Source of the DNA: JABWAJ01 sp038323375
GTDB taxonomy: Bacteria > Bacteroidota > Bacteroidia > Chitinophagales > Saprospiraceae
Direction: 5' to 3'
Assembly (NCBI GenBank): GCA_038323375.1
Contig: JBBQGV010000024.1
Span: 1-64,000, forward strand
Length of the DNA stretch: 64,000 nucleotides
The stretch's first letter is position 1, and every line of letters begins with the position of its first letter. The translations under genes were made by a program, and so were the position numbers. Positions 24,034 to 32,976 of this stretch are shown here, one piece after another. The notes below the pieces were generated by a model that saw nothing but the letters and a program-made list of their open reading frames with translations, did no database searches and had not been told where the DNA came from.

Positions 24034-26322
24034 TCATTCTTGTGATGACGCCACCGGAAGATAAATGTTGAAGGCTGAGCCTTTGCCTTCTTCTCCGTCA
24101 GCATCAATAAATCCACCATGTGCTTCTGCAATTTTCTGGCAGATGGAAAGGCCAATTCCGGTTCCAATGTATTGTTGGCCATGAAAACGCTGAAACATTT
24201 TGAACAAGTCTTTTTTATAAGCCGGGTTAAACCCAACCCCGTTATCGGCCACCGTAATTTTATAATAATCATGTTCACTATTGGGCCGGATGTCCTGCAT
24301 GGTTTTTTTATCAATCAACTGGCAACTGATGATGACAACAGGTGGCCTGCCCTCTTTGGTGAATTTTAGCGAGTTGTTGATCAGGTTTTCAAATAACTGC
24401 TTGATCAGAAACGTAGTGCCTTGTATCACCGGCAGGTTTTCCCACTGCAGGCTTCCTTCATTTTCTTCTATGCTTTCTTTCAGGTCGGCTTGTATTTCTT
24501 CAAGCAATCTGTCTAAATCACAATTCACCAATTTTTTTTCTTCATTGATAACTTTTGCATAGGAAAGCATGGAATCAATCAGATTTTGCATGCGGGCTGC
24601 CGAACTTTGCATGCGAAGGATGTTTGTTATTACCAATTCCGGTAAATCGGCCTGATGTTTTTGTAAAATAATCGAAGCATACATCTGAATTTTCCGAAGT
24701 GGCTCTTTTAAATCGTGGGTGCTTATCCAATTCATATTAAAAAGTTCCTCGTTGGCTTTCTTCAGCCTTTCATTCAGGTTAAGGTAGCGGAGTTCTTCCG
24801 CCTGCATTTCTGCCAAGTGAAACTGGTGTTGAATGTAGGAGCAAATGACTGAGGCTGCTTTGATTTCGGGCTTTTGCCATGCTGCACTTTGGCCTTTAAC
24901 TGCCTCTTTCCACAAGGCAAAAGATTTGCGTGGGGTAAGGCTTTGGTTTTCCGCATCTATGTTCATGGGTTTTGATGGATCACCGCCCCAGTCAACTGTT
25001 TTTTCAACCTCCTGCCTTATCCAGGCTATGCCATTTTTAGTTTGCGTTCCTATTGGCAGGTAAACTACACCGGCAATCTGGCTGCCTAAGCCTGCGGCTT
25101 GAGGATAGCTGTCGCTAAGCTTTGAAGTTTGAAAAATGCCATGGTCAATGGAAGTGTCAAGCCAGTTCATTAAACCATTTAATTTTTCATCGTCCGGCAG
25201 CAGGCCATATTTATAAAAAGTTTCTTTGTAAGCAATGACCACAGCATCTGCATTCAACAGATTTTTTAATTGAACAAGGGTTTGTTCTTGTGCCAGGCTT
25301 TGCTCGCTGCCTGCCATTATTTTATGCAGGCCATCCAGTTTTTTTTCTGTTTCTTTTACAAGCTCAAATTCATCAGCCACCTGGCGCACATCAATTTGAG
25401 AGGAAAGAAAAACACCCTGCAGGTGAGCCGCCAGCCGAACGTGATAAGGAATTTGTTTGGGTGCATAATGATGGCAGGCAATCAGGCCCCAAAGCTTTCC
25501 CTGATTGATAAGCGCAATGGTGAAAGTGGCGCCAACACCCATGTTTTTTAAATACTGAATGTGCATGGGTGAAGAACTGCGCAACGTGGAAAGCGTGAGG
25601 TCTATGCTTTTATTATCTGCATTTTCATCTAAAGCATAAAGTGGCACATTGGTCACCTGCACATTGGCAATCATGCGTATGCGATTCAGTAAAAAAATAT
25701 CCCTTGCCTGCACAGGAATATCGCTGGCCGGATAATTCAAACCTAAGTATGGCTCAACACTGTCTATCCTGCTTTCGGCAAACACCTGCCCGTTGTAATC
25801 CTTGTCAAAGCGGTAAATCATTACCCTGTCGTAGCCGGTAATCTTTCTTGTTTCATCTGCCACATCCTGACAAAGCATTTGCAGGTTGTCGGCTCTTTCT
25901 GTGTAGTAAGCAAAGCGGTTTGTTTGAAAAAAAAGATCGGGCAGTTCAAGTCCCTCCGGGCTGAACGATTCAAACTCCATTACCCGATTTTCTTTGGTAG
26001 AAAAGGCGGTAATGTGAAAGGTTTGATTGCCTAAGGTAAAAGCAAAAGGCATCACCGCATCTTCTGTTTTTGCAGAATAGGCTGCTAATGAATTCGCATC
26101 TTCGTTACTAAAAAATTCAGAAAAGGGTTTGCCAAGAATTTGGTTCAGCGGCTTGTTTAAAAGTGCCGTGCAGTTTTCGCTGCAATACTGAATGGTGTTA
26201 TCGGTTTTGTTCAAAGCCAGCAAATAACCATGAGATTGTATGCTGCCCGGAATATGAATGGGTTCAGCTTCACAATTGGTAATGGTTATATTGTCTTTAT
26301 TGGTAAGATTTTTAAGATTCAT
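24034..26322 (-). CDS. bphP: Bacteriophytochrome histidine kinase
   Basis: 762 residues in the order PAS (about 15-110), GAF (140-310), PHY (325-500), HisKA (about 530-595) and HATPase (640-760). Cys17, in NCEAEPIHIPGSIQSHG, is the bilin attachment residue of bacterial phytochromes. The GAF domain has YPASDIPVQARD and the later HH pair. The kinase has STHDLKEPL with the phosphoacceptor His. It should bind biliverdin and switch between red and far-red light states. It overlaps the 3' end of the heme oxygenase gene by 11 bp, and a response regulator heads the operon, so chromophore supply, sensor and output are together. The block is A+T-rich. Confidence 0.94.
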   Translation of the reverse strand: MNLKNLTNKDNITITNCEAEPIHIPGSIQSHGYLLALNKTDNTIQYCSENCTALLNKPLNQILGKPFSEFFSNEDANSLAAYSAKTEDAVMPFAFTLGNQTFHITAFSTKENRVMEFESFSPEGLELPDLFFQTNRFAYYTERADNLQMLCQDVADETRKITGYDRVMIYRFDKDYNGQVFAESRIDSVEPYLGLNYPASDIPVQARDIFLLNRIRMIANVQVTNVPLYALDENADNKSIDLTLSTLRSSSPMHIQYLKNMGVGATFTIALINQGKLWGLIACHHYAPKQIPYHVRLAAHLQGVFLSSQIDVRQVADEFELVKETEKKLDGLHKIMAGSEQSLAQEQTLVQLKNLLNADAVVIAYKETFYKYGLLPDDEKLNGLMNWLDTSIDHGIFQTSKLSDSYPQAAGLGSQIAGVVYLPIGTQTKNGIAWIRQEVEKTVDWGGDPSKPMNIDAENQSLTPRKSFALWKEAVKGQSAAWQKPEIKAASVICSYIQHQFHLAEMQAEELRYLNLNERLKKANEELFNMNWISTHDLKEPLRKIQMYASIILQKHQADLPELVITNILRMQSSAARMQNLIDSMLSYAKVINEEKKLVNCDLDRLLEEIQADLKESIEENEGSLQWENLPVIQGTTFLIKQLFENLINNSLKFTKEGRPPVVIISCQLIDKKTMQDIRPNSEHDYYKITVADNGVGFNPAYKKDLFKMFQRFHGQQYIGTGIGLSICQKIAEAHGGFIDADGEEGKGSAFNIYLPVASSQE

Positions 26323-26917
26323 GTTGTGTAAGTTTAAGCGGAGTGTTGTTAAACCAGTGATGCAGTATGCTGAAAGTTTGTGAGGCGCTTTTAATAACTT
26401 CTTCTTCTATGCCCGATGATGCCAGGCAAAATGCCTGTAAAAATTTTTTCCACCGGCTGCCGGTTTCAGATCCGTACACTGTAAAATAGGTTGCTTTGCC
26501 CGCTATGGCTTCCATACCCAATGTTGCATGTAAATGTTTGCAAATAACGGTGCCTCCCAATATTGATCCTTCAAGCACATACATGCCACCAAGTGCTGTT
26601 GCATTTGAATGATAGACTTCTGCAAAAAAATGATCAGGTAGGACAGCAATGCCTGCTTCATCAATGCCAAGCATATTAAGATCAGAAACAAGTAAATGAG
26701 TTTTACGTCTTTCGTAAATGTCGGCAATGCTGTGTTGAACCAAGGGAAAAACATTGTTTTCAAAACCTTTTACAAAGCCATAAAGCAAAGAAAGATAAGA
26801 AGCATAATCAGCGGCGGTTACCTGAGGACTAAGCAGGTTTTTTGAAGCCGTATTTTGCTCAAGTACGCTGTGTTGATGTGCTGTGCGGCTTCGTAAGTTT
26901 TGTAAAAACATGTGCAT
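26312..26917 (-). CDS. Biliverdin-producing heme oxygenase (BphO type)
   Basis: 201 residues of the bacterial heme oxygenase fold. RTAHQHSVLEQ near the N-terminus contains the proximal heme ligand, His14 or His16 depending on alignment. GGMYVLEGSILGG in mid-protein is the conserved distal helix. It would open heme to biliverdin, the chromophore of the phytochrome whose gene overlaps it by 11 bp. A second ATG two codons downstream (26911) is equally possible as the start. The enzyme is cytosolic. Identity is supported both by motif and by this operon context. Confidence 0.9.
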   Translation of the reverse strand: MHMFLQNLRSRTAHQHSVLEQNTASKNLLSPQVTAADYASYLSLLYGFVKGFENNVFPLVQHSIADIYERRKTHLLVSDLNMLGIDEAGIAVLPDHFFAEVYHSNATALGGMYVLEGSILGGTVICKHLHATLGMEAIAGKATYFTVYGSETGSRWKKFLQAFCLASSGIEEEVIKSASQTFSILHHWFNNTPLKLTQHES

Positions 26918-26937
26918 TTGATCTTATTATTTGTCAG

Positions 26938-27345
26938 TTATTTATTTTTGGTTGATTGCCAGTTTTTTTGCAGACAGTCTGCAACGCTGTTTTTAAAATC
27001 GGTATAGCTGGTTGCTTTTATCATGTAAAAATCAGCCCCTTTTTCGTAAGCTGCTTTTATCTGATCCTCTTGAGAGGAAGTGGAAAGCATAACCACATTA
27101 ATATTTTTCCAGCGATGGTTTGTTTTAATTTCCTCCAGGCAAAGCATCCCATTTTTAAATGGCATGTTGAGATCTAAAAAAATAAGTTCCGGAAGAATCA
27201 CTGCATCTTCCAGCATTTTCATCAGCTCTATGCCATTGACAGCCACTTCAAGATTTACGTCAACTGCAAGGTCGGTCAACACGTCTTTAAAAAGATCAAC
27301 ATCTTCATCATCATCTTCGGCCATTATTATTTTTTTTAAATACAT
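26938..27345 (-). CDS. Single-domain response regulator (Rcp1-like)
   Basis: 135 residues consisting only of a receiver domain. It has acidic residues near MAEDDDEDVD, a phosphoacceptor Asp in FLDLNMPFKNG, Ser/Thr in MLSTSS, and Lys in MIKATSYTDF. There is no output domain. Stand-alone receivers of this subtype commonly accompany phytochrome kinases. This one heads the operon, 20 bp before the heme oxygenase gene, so it should take phosphate from the phytochrome. The downstream effector is unknown. Confidence 0.9.
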   Translation of the reverse strand: MYLKKIIMAEDDDEDVDLFKDVLTDLAVDVNLEVAVNGIELMKMLEDAVILPELIFLDLNMPFKNGMLCLEEIKTNHRWKNINVVMLSTSSQEDQIKAAYEKGADFYMIKATSYTDFKNSVADCLQKNWQSTKNK

Positions 27346-27616
27346 TTTAAATTGAGTTTTATAAATTAAATTTGACTTGGAGCTTGTTCGGGTTTTCGTG
27401 ATTGACTACGTCGAATCTTCGATTTGAGCGAGGGCGAGGAAATTTTATTTTAGACAAAGCCTGTCCCGAACTTGTTCGGGGGCGAAACGTAAGTTCGACG
27501 TAGTCAATTTTGCCCCGACCGCAGTCGGGGTAGCCGGCAGCTATGGCGAAAAAAATCAACGCAGTATAAAATAAAATTTGCCGACCGTAGCCAATTGACG
27601 AATTCTTGAACAAGCG
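27346..27616. other. Intergenic stretch rich in small inverted repeats
   Basis: This holds the leader of the phytochrome operon and several imperfect palindromes (for example CCCGAACTTGTTCGGG near 27470-27488 and CCCCGACCGCAGTCGGGG near 27513). GACTACGTCGAA at about 27404 and TTCGACGTAGTC at 27494 are inverse copies. No gene is supported. It leads into repeats A and B. Confidence 0.5.
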
Positions 27617-27700
27617 CTTAGGGGCGCTGAATTAATAAGTGTCGCTTTCTCCGGGCAAAGCATTTCGATTCTAACCGAGGCGAGGGTTCCCGACCTTAGG
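27617..27700 (-). repeat. Family A dispersed palindromic repeat
   Basis: This has the same structure as 10563-10649: CTTAGGGG and CCTTAGG ends around AATTAATAAGTGTCGCTTTC. It joins directly to the family B copy that starts at 27699. Confidence 0.75.
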
Positions 27701-27859
27701 AACGCCGAAATAATAACTTCCCGATTTGGACGGTGGCTTTTCCCACCGGACTTCGTTGCTTTGTCGGTCACGTAGCTTTGGCTACGCTCCCTTCTTGCGC
27801 CTTGTCCGCTGGAAAAATCCCCGCGCCGAAAACGCGAACTTATTATTGCGATGTTCCTA
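27699..27859. repeat. Family B repeat (161 bp), copy 2 with imperfect terminal inverted repeats
   Basis: The ends GGAACGCCGAAATAATAA and TTATTATTGCGATGTTCC are imperfect inverted repeats, as in a MITE. It aligns end to end with 23848-24008. There is no coding capacity. Confidence 0.65.
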
Positions 27860-27944
27860 ACTTCGGGTGAAGAGGGAAAAGAGTTGTCTGAGCGTGATTT
27901 TATTTGCTGTTTTTTCTTCTATTTAAACAATACGCAAGTGGTTT

Positions 27945-28407
27945 AGTTTCAAAATTTATATACTAAAAAGGTCTTCAATCCATAATACCGGGGAATGCCG
28001 ATTTGGATACTACTCGCTTCTACATCGTAAAAACCAACCGCTTGTAGTTCCCACCGCTTCGCGACTTTTTAGCTCAGTCCAAATTCGAAATGAAGGAACG
28101 ACAAAGACCTGTTCAGGGCTTCTACTTCTAAGGTTACGCTGAACTCCGTACTGCTTGGGAGGTGGGTGTATTCGTACTCCAATTCATATTCAGGGTGCCA
28201 TTGTGTTGCAAACCCGGCACCCAAAAATGGCCTCATTTTTTTATCAGGACTGAACAGGTAGCGCATTGCAAGGGCCAAAGTATAGCTGTAAAAAAGCTGA
28301 TACAGTTCTTTCTGGCTTGCCCGATCCTGACGACGGCAAGCCTCGATTATTGCGGCAAGGCGGTTCTCTCCTGCGGTCATCTTGTTCTCATATTCGCAAG
28401 CTAGCAC
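27945..28407 (-). pseudogene. Chimeric debris: ECF sigma factor start joined to an outer membrane protein end
   Basis: Read on the minus strand, residues after the Met at about 28380 (NRLAAIIEACRRQDRASQKE, then LYQLFYSYTLALAMRY) match the opening helices of region 2 of an ECF sigma factor. After SPDKK the frame changes character to MRPFLGAGFATQWHPEYELEYEY, an outer membrane beta-barrel segment. A stop falls at 28069. The downstream sequence still encodes a barrel-like end (IPRYYGLKTFLVYKF, about 27949-27995). So two unrelated gene pieces are fused and decayed. No working product is expected. Confidence 0.6.
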
Positions 28408-28629
28408 AAAAAGGTTGCCTGCGAGCTAAAAATAACACGCTTTAGGAATTGTCAAGATATACAGAGCAACGATTATTGTCGCAATTGCAGGTGTTAAAAA
28501 AGTCGTTGTCGCACCGAATTGAAACCCGATAAGTCCTGCCAACGAACTTTTCAATCCTCTCATCGAAGAAATCAGAAAAACCGGCACACGACTTGATGTG
28601 TTCATGCTTGGTGACCAACCTGAGCCTTT

Positions 28630-28750
28630 CGCTATTTTTATGTAAACGCGAATTTCATACGCAGATGCTGTTTGACCCCATTTGAAAAACAATTCAATTT
28701 GCCAACGGTATTTGTAAAGCAAAGCGAGATCTGCCCTGGTCGCGTTTTCA
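28630..28750 (-). pseudogene. IS4-family transposase fragment
   Basis: The minus strand reads ENATRADLALLYKYRWQ then IELFFKW, the C-terminal YRWQ(I/V)ELFFKW motif of IS4-type DDE transposases. Only about 40 residues remain, followed by sequence that no longer aligns. No inverted ends are visible. It touches the 3' end of the MFS gene. The remaining bases of 28410-28630 show no recognisable gene. Confidence 0.65.
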
Positions 28751-29935
28751 AGACGCCGCCTCAGCCTTCATATCTTTCAATACCATCAAATACCCGGCTA
28801 CCCCCACTGCCGCCACCGCGCTGACTGCAAAGGTAACTCCGGCACCCGCAGAATACCAAAGAATCCCCGCCAGGCTGCTGGCAAAAAGCGCAAAAATACT
28901 TTGAAAAGCAGTATATGTTCCAATGGCGGTGGCCGTATCTTTTTTCTCACAAATATTGGTAATCCATGCTTTCGCAACGCCTTCGGTAGCGGCTGCATAG
29001 AGGCCATAAACGAAAAAAAGCAAAAGAAAGGCCAAGTTGCTTTCAGCGAATATCATCCCCGTATACACCACGGCAAAGAGAAGCAAACCGCCCGGAAGCA
29101 GTCGTTTCATTCCAATGCGGTCGGCCAAAATTCCCAAAGGATAGGCCGCCAAAGCATAAATCAAGTTGTAAAAAATGTATGCCCCGATCACTAAGCCATC
29201 GCTGCAACCCGCTTCTTTCATTTTAAGCAGCAAAAACACATCAGAGCTGTTGAAAAGGGCAAAAACGAGCAACCCGCCAGCCAAGCGGCGGTAGGCCGGG
29301 GAACTCTTGCTCCAGTATTGAAGAAAATCCCAAAAACCGGGTTTGGACACCCTTGCTACGGGAGCGCTGCTTTTTTCATGAATCCACCTCGTAAAAACAA
29401 TCGCTCCTATGCCTGGCAGGAAAGCCACGATAAACAAAGTCGCATAATCACCGGGGCGCCAGGCTAAAAAAGCCAGGGCAATCAGCGGGCCGATCACCGC
29501 GCCCAGGGTGTCCATAGAGCGATGAAAACCAAAAATACGGCCCTTGGTTTCGGGAGTCGCCTCCGACGAAAGCAATGCATCCCGGGCACCGGTGCGGATA
29601 CCTTTCCCGAGCCGATCAACTGTTCGGGCAAAAAACACCCACAATGGGTAGGTGAATGCTGCCATCATGGGCTTGGAGATTGCACTAAGGCCATAGCCGA
29701 ATTGCACAAAAGGCAACCGTTTTCCCAGCCGGTCGCTCAGGTTACCAAAATATCCTTTGCTCAACCCCGCAGTCGCTTCTGCCAACCCCTCCAGTATGCC
29801 AATCAGCACAACGGAAAAACCAATGCTTTTTAAATAGATTGGCATCACTGGGTACAACATTTCACTGGCCATGTCGGTGAACAGGCTTACGAATGAAAGT
29901 ATCCAGACATTTCTTGTAATATACCCCTTCATCAT
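28748..29935 (-). CDS. MFS transporter
   Basis: 395 residues with about 12 membrane helices. It opens with ITRNVWILSFVSLFTDMASEM and has the MFS loop motif GYFGNLSDRLGKRLP between helices 2 and 3, plus DRLGKGIRTGARDALL. The subgroup resembles uncharacterised MFS proteins often sited near resistance genes. The substrate cannot be named. The 3' end meets an IS4-type fragment, so downstream sequence has been rearranged, but the protein itself looks complete. Two adjacent ATGs (29935, 29932) are possible starts. The adjoining gap 29936-30168 has no further gene. Confidence 0.88.
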   Translation of the reverse strand: MMKGYITRNVWILSFVSLFTDMASEMLYPVMPIYLKSIGFSVVLIGILEGLAEATAGLSKGYFGNLSDRLGKRLPFVQFGYGLSAISKPMMAAFTYPLWVFFARTVDRLGKGIRTGARDALLSSEATPETKGRIFGFHRSMDTLGAVIGPLIALAFLAWRPGDYATLFIVAFLPGIGAIVFTRWIHEKSSAPVARVSKPGFWDFLQYWSKSSPAYRRLAGGLLVFALFNSSDVFLLLKMKEAGCSDGLVIGAYIFYNLIYALAAYPLGILADRIGMKRLLPGGLLLFAVVYTGMIFAESNLAFLLLFFVYGLYAAATEGVAKAWITNICEKKDTATAIGTYTAFQSIFALFASSLAGILWYSAGAGVTFAVSAVAAVGVAGYLMVLKDMKAEAAS

Positions 29936-30168
29936 GTTTGTTCTCTGTATGGCTCACTGAAAACAGGTCATTCATTAGATATTCAGGCAAGCTATGCAGA
30001 AACGATGTCAAAAAGCTAACCTTTTGTACCTGCTTGCGAAACACGCCCGTTTTTTTAAGCAGGAATATCTGTTTTTTGAAGCTTAGCCGCTTTCTTCATT
30101 TTGTATATCCGTAGCTCGGCGTATCTTAGCCGCTTGGGATATTTGCCTCCCTGACAACTGTTTTCTGC

Positions 30169-31251
30169 ATGTTTACAGATAAATATTACCCCGACAGGAT
30201 CGCGGCTGAATCGTTGGATACTTACCTCGAAAAGGGATGGTATCGCATGGGGCAATCTATCTTTACCACGCATTTTCTGAGCTTTGACCGGCGCTTTTAT
30301 TCCGCGATCTGGATTCGGTTGCCACTCAATAATTACGTTTTTAGCAAGCGTTTGCGCAAGCTTTGCCGCCGGAACGAGGAACTTTTCCGTTATGAATACG
30401 GCCCGATGCGTTTAGACGAAGAAAAAGAGACGCTTTATCAGCGATACAGAAATACATTCCCCGGCGTGTTGTCTTATACCCTGAAAGAAGCGTTGCTGGA
30501 CGAAGAAGAGTCCAATGTGTACAGCACGTGGGAAGTGCGTTTGTACCACGAAGAACAATTGGTAGCGTTCAGCTTTTTCGACATCGGCCAGCACAGTGCT
30601 GCAAGCATTCAGGGGGTTTATTCACCCGATTACCGCGGCTATAGTTTGGGGTTTTATACGATGCTACTCGAAATCAAGTGGTGCATGAGCCAGGGTATGA
30701 ACCATTATTATCCGGGGTATGTCGTGCCCGGATACGAGCGTTTCGAGTATAAAAAGCGCATTGGCTCGGTAGAGTATTATGACCTGCATTCGGATGACTG
30801 GTTGCCTTTGCCCCAATTGAGCGCCGAAAATGTGCCGCTGCCCAAAATGCAAACGCGCCTGCAAATCCTGGAATCAGCTTTGCAGCAGCAGCAAATTCCC
30901 TGCCGCTACCTGCACTATCCTTTTTTTGAGGCCAATTTGTTCAGCTTCTTTTCAGCGCCGTACCTCGACTACCCTGTTTTACTGTGGTGTTATCCGCAAG
31001 AGGGGGCGAAAACCTTCCTGATTGCAGTATTTAATGTGCGGGAAGACGCTTGGCAATTGCTGCAATGTGCGACGTATGAAGACATGTTCCTTTCCATGAA
31101 CGCCGCCTACGCCGCTTCTTTTGATAAAAAGCTGTTCTTTCTCGAATTAGCCTCGGTAGACGCAGTGCTATGCACCACAAATGATGCTTTGGAATTGGCC
31201 GAAGTGCTACGAGCTTGTGCGCTGCCAGCTTCAGGCTCCCCAACCCCCTAA
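30169..31251 (+). CDS. Arginyl-tRNA--protein transferase-like protein (Ate1 C-terminal family)
   Basis: 360 residues. Residues about 15-215 match the bacterial arginine/leucyl-tRNA-protein transferase fold (GNAT-like): YLEKGWYRMGQSIFTTHF, IWIRLPLNNYVFSKRLRKL, SFFDIGQHSAASIQGVYSPDYRG in outline, and YYPGYVVPGYERFEYKKRI. Such enzymes attach Arg or Leu to protein N-termini for degradation. The cysteine-rich N-terminal motif of eukaryotic Ate1 is absent. The C-terminal 140 residues resemble nothing I recognise. The enzyme is cytosolic. A hairpin overlapping the gene's end (31234-31268, GGCTCCCC/GGGGAGCC) may end the transcript. Confidence 0.75.
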   Translation: MFTDKYYPDRIAAESLDTYLEKGWYRMGQSIFTTHFLSFDRRFYSAIWIRLPLNNYVFSKRLRKLCRRNEELFRYEYGPMRLDEEKETLYQRYRNTFPGVLSYTLKEALLDEEESNVYSTWEVRLYHEEQLVAFSFFDIGQHSAASIQGVYSPDYRGYSLGFYTMLLEIKWCMSQGMNHYYPGYVVPGYERFEYKKRIGSVEYYDLHSDDWLPLPQLSAENVPLPKMQTRLQILESALQQQQIPCRYLHYPFFEANLFSFFSAPYLDYPVLLWCYPQEGAKTFLIAVFNVREDAWQLLQCATYEDMFLSMNAAYAASFDKKLFFLELASVDAVLCTTNDALELAEVLRACALPASGSPTP

Positions 31252-31408
31252 TGGCGAGTAGGGGAGCCCCAACTAATAATCAATTTGAGGAGTTGAGGAG
31301 TTGAAAATGATCGGATGTCAAAGTGGATCCCTAACTTGATCGCAAAACGTAAGTTCTACTTTAACCTTTCTACTTTAACCTTGAAAACCAGTAACGAACC
31401 ACGGCGCT

Positions 31409-32023
31409 ATGAATTTTTCATCCAAACGCATCGAAGAGGCAGTAAATGCCTTCGCTTCCTTACCCGGCATCGGTCGCAAAACGGCGCTGCGCTTAGTTTT
31501 GCACTTAGTGAAACACCCGGTGGAAAACAGCGAGCAGTTTGTCGAAGCCATCCTGGGCATGCGCCGCAACATCAAAACCTGCCGCGTCTGCCACAATATT
31601 TCTGATGACGACATCTGTTCGATTTGCACCAATCCGCATCGGGAGCGATCGGTTATTTGTGTGGTGGAAAGCCTTCGCGACATCCTTGCCATAGAGGCTA
31701 CGGGGCAGTACCGGGGGCTGTATCACGTGCTGGGCGGCATCATTTCGCCCATCGAAGGCATTGGTCCGGCAGAACTGAACATTGATTCGTTGCTGGAACG
31801 TGTCCGCGATCCCGAAGTACGGGAAGTCGTCATGGCCATCAGCCCCACCATCGAAGGCGATACGACGATTTATTACATTTCCAAAAAACTCCAGGGGGTG
31901 AACGTGCAGATCAGCGCCATTGCGCGCGGCGTATCTTTCGGTGGCGAACTGGAATACGCAGACGAACTGACGCTCGGGCGCTCTATTGCTGCGCGGGCAC
32001 CTTATAAAGTACAGGAGGAATAA
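31409..32023 (+). CDS. recR: Recombination protein RecR
   Basis: 204 residues with all RecR parts. A helix-hairpin-helix LPGIGRKTALRL lies at residues about 18-29. A four-cysteine zinc finger follows (CRVCHNISDDDICSIC). The Toprim domain (VVESLRDILAIE ... GLYHVLGGIISP) and the closing Walker-like region ending in SFGGELEYADELTLGRSI complete it. It acts with RecF/RecO in loading RecA at gaps. The stop codon overlaps the start of tsaB by one base (TAATG), with a GGAGGA ribosome site upstream, so the two are translationally coupled. Confidence 0.96.
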   Translation: MNFSSKRIEEAVNAFASLPGIGRKTALRLVLHLVKHPVENSEQFVEAILGMRRNIKTCRVCHNISDDDICSICTNPHRERSVICVVESLRDILAIEATGQYRGLYHVLGGIISPIEGIGPAELNIDSLLERVRDPEVREVVMAISPTIEGDTTIYYISKKLQGVNVQISAIARGVSFGGELEYADELTLGRSIAARAPYKVQEE

Positions 32024-32706
32024 TGTCATTAATTCTAAATATAGAAACTGCAACGGAAGTGTGTTCCGTGTGTCTGAGCCAAAACGGAGCGGCTTTAGCC
32101 CTGCGTGAAAGCACCAATGCTCAGGATCACGCCGCCCAAATCACGCTGATGATTGCCGATTGTTTTCGGGAAGCAGGCTTGAAACTGGCCGCACTCGATG
32201 CCGTGGCAGTGAGCGATGGTCCGGGGTCTTACACTTCTTTGCGCATTGGGCTGGCTACGGCCAAAGGCATTTGTTATGCGTTAGACAAACCCCTGATTGC
32301 CGTGAGCACGCTGCAAGCTATTGCATGGGCTGCTTCTTTAGAAATACCGGATGCAGGCATCTACGTCCCGATGATTGATGCGCGGCGTATGGAGGTCTAC
32401 CTCCAACCCTTTTATGGTGACAACCACCCGATCGGGGAAGCAGAGGCCTGTATTTTGCATCCGGCGCTGTTTGACCCCTGGTTGCAAGCCGGGAAATCGG
32501 TGGTTTGTGCCGGAAACGGCAGCGACAAAGCGCAGGCAATGTTAGTCGGGGTGGGCGTTTCTTTTTCCGGAGTCCGTTGTTCAGCCCTCCACCTCATTGC
32601 TTTGGCAGAAGCCGCTTTCGCAAAAGCTGATTTTGCAGATATTGCTTACCACGCGCCGTTTTACTTGAAACCGCCGAATATTACGACGCCGAGAAAAGGG
32701 TTGTAA
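32023..32706 (+). CDS. tsaB: tRNA threonylcarbamoyladenosine biosynthesis protein TsaB
   Basis: 227 residues of the ASKHA/Kae1-like fold. It has the N-terminal NIETATEVCSVCLS phosphate motif, then SDGPGSYTSLRIGLATAKGI, the hallmark of TsaB. TsaB is the non-catalytic partner of TsaD in making t6A37 of ANN-decoding tRNAs. Its start overlaps the recR stop. The enzyme is cytosolic and the length is normal. An essential housekeeping role is expected from the family. Confidence 0.95.
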   Translation: MSLILNIETATEVCSVCLSQNGAALALRESTNAQDHAAQITLMIADCFREAGLKLAALDAVAVSDGPGSYTSLRIGLATAKGICYALDKPLIAVSTLQAIAWAASLEIPDAGIYVPMIDARRMEVYLQPFYGDNHPIGEAEACILHPALFDPWLQAGKSVVCAGNGSDKAQAMLVGVGVSFSGVRCSALHLIALAEAAFAKADFADIAYHAPFYLKPPNITTPRKGL

Positions 32707-32796
32707 GGATAGCTATCTATTATTTTTGTCTTTTAATTTATTTAAATACAGGTAATTACATATAAATCAATAAAAAAATAAGCCTTCCTGCTAAGT

Positions 32797-32813
32797 TTGG
32801 CCTGATGTTTGCA
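32797..32813 (+). promoter_or_regulatory. Sigma-54-like -24/-12 sequence ahead of the giant T9SS gene
   Basis: TTGGCCTGATGTTTGCA aligns with the 17-base sigma-54 consensus, having GG and GC at the right spacing and one mismatch in the TGGCA box. It is 164 bp before the ATG at 32977. No activator palindrome is evident. The rest of 32707-32976 shows no gene. Confidence 0.35.
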
Positions 32814-32976
32814 AAGTCTATCAGAAAATACCTCCCTGTTTAAATAAATCAATTAGTACGGATTCGCACGAGACGCAGTAATGAACTGCTTCGGTGCAAA
32901 CTAAGCGCCTTTGCTTTGCAGCAGGGAGCGCCTTCTATGTCATTTTTCGCAAACAACAAGGTTAACAGGAAGTGCT

